Notes under the pieces: generated by a model
Seen by the model: only the letters and a program-made list of their open reading frames with translations
The model's database searches: none
Told to the model about the DNA's origin: nothing
Program-made: the position numbers and the translations under genes
IMG/VR virus record: IMGVR_UViG_3300027792_000006
Location: 1-44,317 of that record
Source: a virus
Length of the DNA stretch: 44,317 nt
Direction: 5' to 3' (one strand)
Shown: one piece after another, positions 34,275 through 41,612 of the stretch
Position numbering within the stretch: position 1 is the first letter of the stretch
Layout of the letters: every line of letters begins with the position of its first letter

Positions 34275-35154
34275 CTTGCGGCGGGCTCCATTCGTTAAAA
34301 CTTTTAATATTTTCCAAGGTCACCTTCGAAACTTTTCCATCAAAATCTTTGGCGCCAACTTTGTCGCCGTCCCGCGGGTAAAACGATAGCCAGCCGGCTT
34401 TGATCGCCCGGTTGATTAACGAGATCGGGTCGTAGCCTTGGCTTTTCAAATCATCTAATTCCCGAAACGCTAAAACCTGGGCGTAATCGGTCATTGGTTT
34501 TTTGGCTTTTTTTCTGGCTTCGAGAAAATGTTCCCAAAGCGCCGGCGGGATGTAATCTGGCAAAACCGGTTTTTGTTCTTTGGCTTTTAAAATTTTTTTT
34601 ACTGGTTTTTCAGTTGGCGAGGGCGATAGCCCTTCCTGTTCCTGTTCCTGTTCCTGTTCCTGTTCCTGTTCCTGTTCCTGTTCCTGTTCCTGTTCCTGGC
34701 TTCGATGGGGCTCCGAAGGGGCTTCTAAGGGGCTATCTAAATTTAGGTGAAAATCTTCTCTATATTTTAATAAAAAATCACGGTAATACTTTGATTTTCT
34801 ATAGTTTTTTAACTCTCGCTCTATTCCTTTTATGCGCTTGTCAGCTGGGTCTAATTTGTCCCCAATTTGTTTATGAGCCATTTCGCACACCCAAACTATC
34901 TCATGCTCTGCGTCATAGTGGCTAAAATGGGCTTCGGAGAGGCTTCGAAGGGCCTTAGAAGCCCCTTCAAAAGAAATATTACCGATTTCATGAACAAGGG
35001 TAGGCAACGGTAAATAATACAAACCAATCATATTTGAGGATGGAGCCGTCATAAGATAAAACGCAACAAGCTGGGCGTCGGCGCCCGCTTTCCTAATCTC
35101 CCTGCCTGTTTCCCCAATCCAAAACATCCCGGAAACCTGCGAATATTCCCTCAT
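34267..35154 (-). CDS. Phage replication protein with winged helix and QE repeat
   Basis: A 295-residue protein. The N-terminal ~125 residues form a winged-helix domain (GADAQLVAFYLMTAPSSNMI, LYYLPLPTLVHEIG, EGASKALRSLSEAHF) as in O/DnaD-type initiators. Residues about 152-174 are eleven Gln-Glu pairs from a hexanucleotide repeat. The C-terminal part (LWEHFLEARKKAKKPMTDYA ... LINRAIKAGWLSFYP) is the DnaT-like helicase-interacting domain. It follows the helicase-methyltransferase gene and probably initiates replication at a nearby or internal origin. Confidence 0.82.
   Translation of the reverse strand: MREYSQVSGMFWIGETGREIRKAGADAQLVAFYLMTAPSSNMIGLYYLPLPTLVHEIGNISFEGASKALRSLSEAHFSHYDAEHEIVWVCEMAHKQIGDKLDPADKRIKGIERELKNYRKSKYYRDFLLKYREDFHLNLDSPLEAPSEPHRSQEQEQEQEQEQEQEQEQEQEQEGLSPSPTEKPVKKILKAKEQKPVLPDYIPPALWEHFLEARKKAKKPMTDYAQVLAFRELDDLKSQGYDPISLINRAIKAGWLSFYPRDGDKVGAKDFDGKVSKVTLENIKSFNEWSPPQDA
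34633..34698 (+). repeat. Hexanucleotide repeat TTCCTG x11
   Basis: Eleven perfect tandem copies of TTCCTG (CAGGAA on the coding strand, giving Gln-Glu pairs) inside the replication gene. An AT-rich stretch (34739-34830) lies immediately beside it. Slippage changes length by two residues without frameshift. The layout recalls an origin embedded in an initiator gene. Confidence 0.9.
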
Positions 35155-35224
35155 AAACTGCCTCGTAATTACCTATAGATATTAAGTAAAACTACTGATT
35201 TATAAGTAAAAATTTTTACTACAC

Positions 35225-37558
35225 CTAAAAAAGCTTTTGTTGATTCCTGGCCGCTTCAGCTGCTTGGATGTTTTTAACTGCTAAATCGAAATAACTCTGT
35301 TTTAATTCATGGCCAACGCCGCGCCGGCCAAGTCTGATCGCTTCAAATAGTTCCGAACCGACCCCAGCAAATGGCGTGTAAACCAAATCTCCCGGATTGG
35401 ACCATAGGCTCATCGCTCTTTCGATCGTATCCAACTGTAACGGACAAATATGCTTTTCATCTTGTTCACCGCGCCCTGCCCTACCGTTCAGAGTTTTTCC
35501 GTAGTCGATATCATCCCAAATCGGAGATGCCCACATCTGCCAGGTGTCCACCGTGATATTGCATTTGATCGGATGATCAGAGTCACCCGGCTTGCGAAAT
35601 ACAAGCAGATAATCAGGTAGCCCTACTCTACTCATAGCCGCATCCTTTTTAACCTGCTTATGGAGTAACCCAAGCGCCTTGGTGCGCTGCATTTCGGTTA
35701 CCGGGTTCTTCCAAATCGTGACACGAGAATGATAGATAAACCCGGCGCCCTCAAACACACTCCGAATCATGTTTGAGAAATCCCGCAGCCCGATAAACCC
35801 CTCTTTGCCCTTTTGAATCGGCAGATCCATGCAATGCACCGCCACATTGCGGCCGCGCCACATAACCCGGAATAGATCGTCAACCAAAAACCGAAACGCG
35901 GTTAAAAACTCCTGATAGTCTTTGGAATTGCCCATATCTTCAATGGAATCCGAGTATGTGTAGAGTTCCGCAAAGGGCGGGCTAAAAATACTAAACCCGA
36001 TGCTTTCATCTGGAATCGATTTGATCAATTGAACACAATCCCCGCGTTTAATCACGCAGTTCTCGCTCTCAAATTCTTGATCAGACAGGTATTCAAGGCA
36101 ATCCTTAAGTTTATTCATAACCGTTGACTCTTTCAAAACATCTAAATTACAAGCTGCTGTCATATGATTCTGCATCGATTCGAAATCCTCTTTCTTTCGC
36201 CGAACGCTCTCAATCACGTTCTGCATGGTGTCGGTGGTGATCAAATAGATATTAACCGGTTCCTTTTGCAAAAACCGATAGGACCGGCGGATAGACTGAT
36301 AAAGCGCCTCAAAGGAAAAATCCAGGGAGGCGAAAACCTGATTATGGCAGTTTTGGAAATTCAACCCGAACTGGGCGATCTTGCTTTTTGTGATCAAGAC
36401 CCGGAATTCATTGTTTGCAAAGCCAAGCAACCTCTCTTCTTTGACTTCGCGCTTATCACTGCCCCGGACCTCAACCGCACCCGGAATCAGCTTTTTCAAA
36501 AGATCCGCTTCTCCGTCTTGTTTCACCCAAACTATGAAATTTTCAGCGCTTGCGTTTACAATTTCCGCCGCCAGATGCATGCGCTCTTGCCGTGTCGATC
36601 TCAATTCGAGATTAAAATCAGTCGCGCTGACCGCTGTGTCATTGAAAAGCCGGCCGTTATCTCGTTTTGGCGTTTTGATTTGCTTTTCGATTAAATTTAA
36701 TGGCGGTAAATCGAACCCAGCCATAGGATAACCAATATCAGCCGGTTTATTCAGCATGACCGACCAGGTGGAAACAAACCGCCAAAAATCTTTGATTGCA
36801 TGCCCTTTCAAACGCCATTTGGCCGTCTCCCCGCCATCGTGCACAAAGTACATGGAAAGCATCTCGTTCCGGCTCATGACATTCAGGAATTCGGCATGAT
36901 TGCCCAGCTCCATAGGGTCATTCGGGCTCGGGGTTGCGGTACAGGCCAGTTTATAAGGTGTGTTTTGAAAATTCTGGATTATGGCGTTGCGGGTCTTACC
37001 TTCGAAGTTTTTTAGGATACTGGATTCATCCAGGACAACCCCTGCGAACGCGCCACAGTCAACGTTATCAAGCTGATCGTAATTGGTGATATAGATTCCG
37101 GGCACATCCTGGAAAACACCATCAGAAATACGGTTGACCAAATATCCAAACCTCTCCCCCTCCCGGATTGTCTGCCCGGATACGGCCAAGGGCGCCAAGA
37201 TCAAAACCGGATTGCTCGTATGTTCAGCCACATGCCGCGCCCATTCCAATTGCATGATCGTTTTACCCAGCCCACAATCGGCGAAAATGGCATACCGCCC
37301 GGCTTTCAGCGCCCGGGTGACAATATATTTCTGAAAATCAAATAGCGCTGGGTTTAAGACCAGAGCATCGAATCCGCTTTCCACACGCCGGCGCTGTTTG
37401 GTTTTGAGAAATTCGAAATAGGCTTCTGATCTTTTTGCTGATGTCGGCAAAATGATATTGGAAGGGCAACCCGGACCAGGGGTGTTAGGGACTGAATCCA
37501 AGGAGGGACTGGGATTCAATTGGTCCGGGTTGCCGTTGGGAAAAGCTTGGTTATGCAT
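35225..37558 (-). CDS. SNF2-type helicase fused to DNA methyltransferase
   Basis: A 777-residue fusion. The helicase part has Walker A ADCGLGKTIMQ (about 93-103), DEAH-like LDESS (176-180), CTATPSPND (motif III) and SIRRSYRFLQKEPV (motif VI). The second part is a beta-class amino methyltransferase: FSPPFAELY (motif IV at 526) and FAGVGSELFEA (SAM-binding, 730). SPPF favours N4-cytosine over N6-adenine. Between them lies the module TVMNKLKDCLEYLSDQ with an internal ATG (residue 481). It modifies phage DNA, probably with ATP-driven tracking. Confidence 0.9.
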   Translation of the reverse strand: MHNQAFPNGNPDQLNPSPSLDSVPNTPGPGCPSNIILPTSAKRSEAYFEFLKTKQRRRVESGFDALVLNPALFDFQKYIVTRALKAGRYAIFADCGLGKTIMQLEWARHVAEHTSNPVLILAPLAVSGQTIREGERFGYLVNRISDGVFQDVPGIYITNYDQLDNVDCGAFAGVVLDESSILKNFEGKTRNAIIQNFQNTPYKLACTATPSPNDPMELGNHAEFLNVMSRNEMLSMYFVHDGGETAKWRLKGHAIKDFWRFVSTWSVMLNKPADIGYPMAGFDLPPLNLIEKQIKTPKRDNGRLFNDTAVSATDFNLELRSTRQERMHLAAEIVNASAENFIVWVKQDGEADLLKKLIPGAVEVRGSDKREVKEERLLGFANNEFRVLITKSKIAQFGLNFQNCHNQVFASLDFSFEALYQSIRRSYRFLQKEPVNIYLITTDTMQNVIESVRRKKEDFESMQNHMTAACNLDVLKESTVMNKLKDCLEYLSDQEFESENCVIKRGDCVQLIKSIPDESIGFSIFSPPFAELYTYSDSIEDMGNSKDYQEFLTAFRFLVDDLFRVMWRGRNVAVHCMDLPIQKGKEGFIGLRDFSNMIRSVFEGAGFIYHSRVTIWKNPVTEMQRTKALGLLHKQVKKDAAMSRVGLPDYLLVFRKPGDSDHPIKCNITVDTWQMWASPIWDDIDYGKTLNGRAGRGEQDEKHICPLQLDTIERAMSLWSNPGDLVYTPFAGVGSELFEAIRLGRRGVGHELKQSYFDLAVKNIQAAEAARNQQKLF

Positions 37559-38591
37559 GCGTATCCTCTATTTGTTTGATAAACGTAAAAAATTGAAACG
37601 CCACTTGGGGCACGATTGCGTTACCGAGTCCTCGCAATCTGTCCACCCGATTGGGAACCCCATCACCCACTCTACAAAGGCGGGCTGCAACTTCAGGCCA
37701 CGGTTCTTGCCAATAACATTCAAGCAATTCAATTTGTCTTCTAATGAAAGTTGGTGACCCTTCATTTCCCTTCGCAAGCTGGCTGCTTTTGACGTTCCGC
37801 CATGATGCCCAAGATGTGTGTCCGGTGTCGGTAACATCCTGCTTATCACTGTGACCAAATCGTTTCCGTCGCTCCCTTCCCGGTTCTCTCTCGCATAATC
37901 CGGCCCGGATGACGTTCCCTTCGGAGTTGGCAACATCATTGAAATCTGTCCTGGAAGGCCGTTTCTCGGATCTCCCGATATCTCTCCCCGCTTCTCTGCA
38001 TCGTTCGCCCGGGGCGTTGCAAGCATGGCAACCTGCGTCACTAACGAATGTTTTCCCGCTATCTTGTTCGGGCATGGATAAGGCCCCCTGTCCGAGTCTG
38101 TCGCTACGCAAGTTCGCAATAATCCAGACTCGTTTTCGGGTATGCGGGGCGTTGACGCCGCAAGCTGGAATAATAAACGTCTGCGTTTTGTAGTCCGCAT
38201 TTTCCAAATCAATAAGCACTTGGTCGAGTTCCATTCCGATGATTCCAGGCACATTTTCTGCAATAACCCAAGCGGGCCGGACCTCGGAAATGATTCGGAG
38301 CATTTCCGGCCAGAGGAAACGGTCATCTTCCTTGCCTCTTCGCTTCCCGGCGCAAGAAAACGGCTGACAGGGGAATCCACCGGAAATAATGTCAACTGGT
38401 TTAAGGTCTCCTCCGCTTTTGATTCTTTTAATATCGCCATATCTTCTTGCTTTCGGAAAATGCTTTGCTAAAACCTTTTGACAAAACGCATCATTCTCGA
38501 TCTGCCAAACCGTTTCAATCCCAGCCCATCGCGCCGCCAAATCGAAACCGCCGAGACCGCTGAATAAAGAACCGTGAATCATTTCAAACAC
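37551..38591 (-). CDS. DNA (cytosine-5) methyltransferase
   Basis: A 346-residue enzyme. The motifs are SLFSGLGGFDLAARWAG (I, about 8-24), GGFPCQPFSCAGKRRGKEDD (IV, catalytic Cys), AENVPGI (VI), HTRKRVWIIA (VIII) and RLRGLGNAIVPQ (X). It adds C5-methyl groups to cytosine, protecting phage DNA from restriction. The target recognition region (about 165-290) is unusual in composition and is fully overlapped by a second long frame (37568-38440). It overlaps the fused helicase gene by eight bases. Confidence 0.92.
   Translation of the reverse strand: MFEMIHGSLFSGLGGFDLAARWAGIETVWQIENDAFCQKVLAKHFPKARRYGDIKRIKSGGDLKPVDIISGGFPCQPFSCAGKRRGKEDDRFLWPEMLRIISEVRPAWVIAENVPGIIGMELDQVLIDLENADYKTQTFIIPACGVNAPHTRKRVWIIANLRSDRLGQGALSMPEQDSGKTFVSDAGCHACNAPGERCREAGRDIGRSEKRPSRTDFNDVANSEGNVIRAGLCEREPGRERRKRFGHSDKQDVTDTGHTSWASWRNVKSSQLAKGNEGSPTFIRRQIELLECYWQEPWPEVAARLCRVGDGVPNRVDRLRGLGNAIVPQVAFQFFTFIKQIEDTHA
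37568..38440 (-). CDS. Nested alternative-frame protein inside the cytosine methyltransferase gene
   Basis: A 290-codon frame in +1 phase to the methyltransferase and wholly inside it. It carries recognisable protein motifs: MLATPRANDAEKRG, two MLPTP boxes (MLPTPKGTSSGPDY and MLPTPDTHLG), and near the end LQPAFVEWVMGFPIGWTD. The latter two I recall as a stand-alone phage protein family found near cytosine methyltransferases. The start has only a weak AAGAAG site, so expression is unproven, but the motif conservation in both frames is unlikely by chance. Confidence 0.55.
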   Translation of the reverse strand: MAILKESKAEETLNQLTLFPVDSPVSRFLAPGSEEARKMTVSSGRKCSESFPRSGPLGLLQKMCLESSEWNSTKCLLIWKMRTTKRRRLLFQLAASTPRIPENESGLLRTCVATDSDRGPYPCPNKIAGKHSLVTQVAMLATPRANDAEKRGEISGDPRNGLPGQISMMLPTPKGTSSGPDYARENREGSDGNDLVTVISRMLPTPDTHLGHHGGTSKAASLRREMKGHQLSLEDKLNCLNVIGKNRGLKLQPAFVEWVMGFPIGWTDCEDSVTQSCPKWRFNFLRLSNK

Positions 38592-38842
38592 GGCTTATAA
38601 GTTTTTTTCATCCCGGTCCCAGGGTATGGATACCAGCCATCTTCCCGCGGATAGAGATGCCAAAGATGATCATTCCGGCCGGGTTGACCGGGTTTAGCGA
38701 CCAAACATTGATTTATATCCACACCATACAAACGCGCCAATTCCGGGGCATCGATGAAATACTGGTCCCCCGATTTCCACGACGCGCCAATACCCGGGTG
38801 CAGCACATATTTGATTTTTGGCTTGGGCTCGTACCGCCTCAT
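38579..38842 (-). CDS. Conserved small phage protein
   Basis: An 87-residue protein: YVLHPGIGASWKSGDQYFID, APELARLYGVDINQCLVAKP and LWHLYPREDGWYPYP. I recall similar proteins in siphophages as an unnamed family near methyltransferases; the function is unknown. Coupled by ATGA to the small membrane protein upstream and overlapping the methyltransferase start by 13 bases. Confidence 0.75.
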   Translation of the reverse strand: MRRYEPKPKIKYVLHPGIGASWKSGDQYFIDAPELARLYGVDINQCLVAKPGQPGRNDHLWHLYPREDGWYPYPGTGMKKTYKPCLK

Positions 38843-38976
38843 CGAAACAGCTCCTTAACCACACTCCAAATACACATAGCCAACAGGCCGATAAAAATTA
38901 CGACCAAGACCAGAATGGCGAACATCACCTTAAAAAATTTGTAGACAAACGCATACGTCGAATCAAATGTTCTCAT
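38839..38976 (-). CDS. Small single-pass membrane protein
   Basis: A 45-residue peptide with one transmembrane helix (about 14-38; KVMFAILVLVVIFIGLLAMC). ATGA overlaps on both sides show it is genuinely embedded in the operon. The function is unknown; it could be a holin-like or superinfection protein. Confidence 0.7.
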   Translation of the reverse strand: MRTFDSTYAFVYKFFKVMFAILVLVVIFIGLLAMCIWSVVKELFR

Positions 38977-39275
38977 TTGGGCCCCATCGCGCCATTGGGC
39001 ATGATCGGAACGATCATATTCGGTTGTTTTTTTGACCCTGTTTTGAAATCCATTTCCGTCCCAGTCCCTGGAAAATAATAATAATTGATATCAAACGGCT
39101 TTTCGGCTGTTGGGATCTGCCAGATCGTCTGATAGATCACCTGCTGACCCGCCGGAGGCGAATGCCATACGGAAAACCACATCCCGGCTGCCGCGCCACT
39201 GCCGAAAATCCCTAAAACCGCTAAAATTATTAAAGGCCATCGCGCCATTAAATGATTTTGCGGACTCAAAATCAT
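38973..39275 (-). CDS. Membrane-anchored hypothetical protein
   Basis: A 100-residue protein with one transmembrane segment near the N-terminus (about 12-35, PLIILAVLGIFGSGAAAGMW) and a hydrophilic tail outside. The ATG at 39275 has an AAGGGG site, better than the upstream start at 39311. The family is not recognised. ATGA-coupled to the next small membrane protein. Confidence 0.65.
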   Translation of the reverse strand: MILSPQNHLMARWPLIILAVLGIFGSGAAAGMWFSVWHSPPAGQQVIYQTIWQIPTAEKPFDINYYYFPGTGTEMDFKTGSKKQPNMIVPIMPNGAMGPK

Positions 39276-39296
39276 GTAACCCCTTGAATTTACTAT

Positions 39297-39347
39297 GTAG
39301 ACGGTTGTCAAACATTCGTAGACATTTGTCTAACACACGTATACGTG
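39297..39347. promoter_or_regulatory. Tandem palindromic operator cluster
   Basis: TAGACGGTTGTCAA (39298-39311) and TAGACATTTGTCTA (39319-39332, perfect palindrome) are spaced exactly 21 bp centre to centre, followed by the perfect palindrome CACGTATACGTG (39336-39347). They lie just upstream of the gene at 38973-39275 and just downstream of a ribbon-helix-helix gene, whose product is the obvious candidate ligand. Confidence 0.65.
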
Positions 39348-39366
39348 ACATTCCCTGCCGCCATTG

Positions 39367-39624
39367 CTACGCTTTAATCACATCACGCAGCGGTTTATCT
39401 GCGTATAATTCAAGAAAGGCGGAATCTCTTAAATCAGCCATGAGACCCTTAATCGCATATTCAGTGCATAGATCGCTTACAGATATCCCTTTTTCCCGTG
39501 CCGAATCTTCCAAACGCCGTTTGAATGTTTCCCCGGCCCGAAAGGATATCGAACCCATTTTTTTCTCGTTTGGCGGGCTAATCACCCGGGAAAAATCAAA
39601 CTCAATTTGCTGGCTTATCTTCAT
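39367..39624 (-). CDS. Ribbon-helix-helix regulator
   Basis: An 85-residue protein. GSISFRAGETFKRRLEDSAR, then EKGISVSDLCTEYAIKGLMA matches the beta-strand plus two helices of the RHH (Arc/MetJ/CopG) fold, which binds palindromes as a dimer. It likely controls downstream genes through the tandem sites at 39297-39347. Confidence 0.8.
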   Translation of the reverse strand: MKISQQIEFDFSRVISPPNEKKMGSISFRAGETFKRRLEDSAREKGISVSDLCTEYAIKGLMADLRDSAFLELYADKPLRDVIKA

Positions 39625-39799
39625 GTTGCAAAGTCCTTACGACATATGGGATAATAAGGGCAAATTAAGGGCAAGGGCGGCGCAAATCGGAGGGATGCCG
39701 GAAAACGCCGCGCCCTGCCCCACCTCGGGGCTCGACCCACCACAATGGCGGGCCGATTCTTTAATAATGCAATCTAATTAATTGCTGCCCCGAACTTTT

Positions 39800-40084
39800 T
39801 TAGATGTCAGAAGCATGATCATTCCAAACCTTTTCAAGGCTCGGAATGAGTTGATCACGTACAAATTGATCGTGATTAATAATATCACCGCTGATAATTA
39901 TATTGGTTTCAGGCTTTTTGAGGAGCGGCGCCAACTTCTGCGCCAGTTCTTCATAATCAAATGGTGTCCGAAATGGGCATTCCCGGCATGCCTCCGCCAG
40001 TTTTAAACTGGGCGGTGCCGGCGGCGGCTTTGGCCGGTCTTCCGGCCTCTCAAATCGTGGAACATTATTCGGCGTTTTGCGCAT
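39800..40084 (-). CDS. Control-region protein with tape-measure-like C-terminal motif
   Basis: A 94-residue protein. A proline-rich linker (RPKPPPAPPS) leads to ACRECPFRTPFDYEELAQK, and the C-terminus SGDIINHDQFVRDQLIPSL closely resembles the tape measure C-terminus (YGDVVDHDQFARNIMPSI). It lies one gene after the Cro-like gene (20-base overlap). The function is unknown; the shared motif suggests binding to the same partner as the tape measure. Confidence 0.7.
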   Translation of the reverse strand: MRKTPNNVPRFERPEDRPKPPPAPPSLKLAEACRECPFRTPFDYEELAQKLAPLLKKPETNIIISGDIINHDQFVRDQLIPSLEKVWNDHASDI

Positions 40085-40328
40085 ATTTATTATTTCCTTG
40101 TGGTTGATCCGATTCGGCCGGCGGATCGTTGGGATAAAGAAGTTCCATTTCGGATACCGCGCCCTTGAGAATTTTGGAAAGTATTCTGGATAACTTAGGT
40201 GATGGGTTCCTATGACCGTGTTTTATCAAGGAAAAATGTGTACAGGTGATCTGGGCCTGTTTAGCAATTTCGGAATCTTTTAGGCCTGATAATTTACATG
40301 CGTTGATTAGTTTGAAATTCATAATCAT
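40065..40328 (-). CDS. Cro-like XRE-family regulator
   Basis: An 87-residue protein with an N-terminal helix-turn-helix (LKDSEIAKQAQITCTHFSLI, then KHGHRNPSP). It faces the CI-like gene over shared operators, the Cro position. The promoter -10 (40329-40334) ends at the first ATG (40328), so transcription should start near the second in-frame ATG (40322). The mRNA may be leaderless from there. Confidence 0.85.
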   Translation of the reverse strand: MIMNFKLINACKLSGLKDSEIAKQAQITCTHFSLIKHGHRNPSPKLSRILSKILKGAVSEMELLYPNDPPAESDQPQGNNKYAQNAE

Positions 40329-40381
40329 ACATTATCAAAATGATAATTTACTGTCAACCTAAAAATTAACAATATGATAAA
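40329..40381. promoter_or_regulatory. Left operator/promoter region with two CI-type operators
   Basis: Operator 1 is ATTATCAAAATGATAAT (40331-40347), a perfect palindrome; operator 2 is ATTAACAATATGATAAA (40365-40381), overlapping the CI start codon, 34 bp away centre to centre. The leftward promoter is TTGACA (complement of 40352-40357), 17-base spacer covering operator 1, then TAATGT (complement of 40329-40334). Both cro-like and cI expression are therefore under this control. Confidence 0.85.
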
Positions 40382-41015
40382 ATTAGAATCAATTAAAAAG
40401 AAAAATCTAAAAAGGCTTATGAATGAGCGTGGCTTAAATAATGAAAATTTAGCCAAGCTTCTAAATGTTGATCCCAGTAGAATTTCGAATTTACTTCGCT
40501 CTTCATCTAAAAAGGGATCACGAAGTATTGGAAAATCTGTGCTTTCTGACTTATGTAAGGTTTTAGTGGTTGATGAATCAGAATTTTATAAGGCTGATAA
40601 TATCCATGCATTTCAAACTCAGCGAGTTTACGGACCTTATCATATTACCGAATGGGACGAACTTAATAAAATAAATCAATCGTCAAAATGGATGTTGCGT
40701 GAAAATCAACCGATATATTTAACAAAACCGGCCGGATTAAATACTTTTGGTCTTGAAGTATTGGACGATAAAATGGAACCAAGATTTTTAAAAGGCGATA
40801 TTATTTTGGTCGATCCAGATGCAAAAATAGAAAGCGGCGTACCTTGGGTTATAAAAATAGATGACCAAATTGTATTAAGGGTTTATAATGAATTCGAAAA
40901 TGAAATTCGCTTAAAAACGCTAAACATTAAAAACCCTGACATTGTTTTCAGTAAAAATAGCGAAGTAAAATATGTTTTAATCGGAAAAGTCGTGGATATA
41001 ATTCCTAAATTATAA
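40374..41015 (+). CDS. CI-like repressor with inactive S24 domain
   Basis: A 213-residue protein: N-terminal XRE HTH (RGLNNENLAKLLNVDPSRIS), linker, then an S24/LexA-like domain (FGLEVLDDKMEPRFLKGDII; VPWVIKIDDQIVLRVYN). In active members the motif is D-S-M-E-P with Ser as nucleophile; here it is D-K-M-E-P (Lys133), and the usual catalytic Lys position appears as Arg169. Self-cleavage is therefore unlikely and SOS induction is not expected. It has no clear Shine-Dalgarno and its ATG lies within operator 2, pointing to autorepression. Confidence 0.9.
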   Translation: MIKLESIKKKNLKRLMNERGLNNENLAKLLNVDPSRISNLLRSSSKKGSRSIGKSVLSDLCKVLVVDESEFYKADNIHAFQTQRVYGPYHITEWDELNKINQSSKWMLRENQPIYLTKPAGLNTFGLEVLDDKMEPRFLKGDIILVDPDAKIESGVPWVIKIDDQIVLRVYNEFENEIRLKTLNIKNPDIVFSKNSEVKYVLIGKVVDIIPKL

Positions 41016-41027
41016 GGAGAAAATAAA

Positions 41028-41555
41028 ATGCTAAAAAAAATAATAATGCTTTTTTTGCTTTGTTTATACCTCTCTGTGCCAATTTTAGCAAATCAAGGAA
41101 CAGGAGCTATTATTAAAGAAGATTGCGTATCATACTCAAATTCAAAAGGAGAAAAAGAGGAATATAAAATAACCGCCGGCACATTTTGCGCTTTCTGGAA
41201 AGGAATGAACTGGGGAGAGTATAAATCTGAAAATGGCTATATTCGCGTTACCCTATTTGAAAATAATGACTATGGTACGGAAAAAATGACATGGGTTTTA
41301 GAAGATAAGCTTGAATTTTTCTTTTTCCCATGCATGCAAAGCTCCGTTGGATTTTTACAGACAAAGCAAAATGTTTGCGTTCCTGTTCAGGTAAAAGGAT
41401 TTCAGCACCAATGGAATCTTGAATTTAAGGTCGCCGCTAAATCAAAATGCAAAGAATTTGGAATCGAACCGCCTAAAACTACCGTAATTTCCATTATAAC
41501 CACACCATTAAAAACCAATACAACCACGCCGAATCAGCCCGTTATTGATAAATGA
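41028..41555 (+). CDS. Secreted lysogenic-conversion-type protein
   Basis: A 175-residue protein with an N-terminal signal peptide (MLKKIIMLFLLCLYLSVPIL, cleavage near ILANQ). The mature part is beta-rich with five cysteines and a disordered Thr-rich tail. It follows the CI gene by 12 bases with an AAGGAG site and ends at a terminator, so it should be expressed in the lysogen. The family is not recognised. It probably acts in the periplasm or outside; superinfection exclusion is one possibility. Confidence 0.8.
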   Translation: MLKKIIMLFLLCLYLSVPILANQGTGAIIKEDCVSYSNSKGEKEEYKITAGTFCAFWKGMNWGEYKSENGYIRVTLFENNDYGTEKMTWVLEDKLEFFFFPCMQSSVGFLQTKQNVCVPVQVKGFQHQWNLEFKVAAKSKCKEFGIEPPKTTVISIITTPLKTNTTTPNQPVIDK

Positions 41556-41587
41556 TATAAGTATTTAAATTTTAAAGATAATTTCAT

Positions 41588-41612
41588 ACCCGCATATGCG
41601 GGTATTTTTTTA
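41588..41612 (+). terminator. Rho-independent terminator after the lysogeny operon
   Basis: Hairpin TACCCGCATATGCGGGTA followed by a T-run; perfect stem with no loop strain beyond the central bases. It ends the cI plus secreted protein transcript, 33 bases after the stop. Confidence 0.85.

Noticed and set aside
36164-36694. Rightward ORF of 176 codons across the helicase gene
   Set aside because: Antisense to the conserved helicase; amino acid content (Cys/Phe/Leu-rich) is typical of a shadow frame.
39110-39781. Long rightward ORF of 223 codons
   Set aside because: It lies antisense to three leftward genes with sound motifs (RHH and membrane protein), is Ser/Arg/Pro-rich without family features and has no ribosome-binding site.
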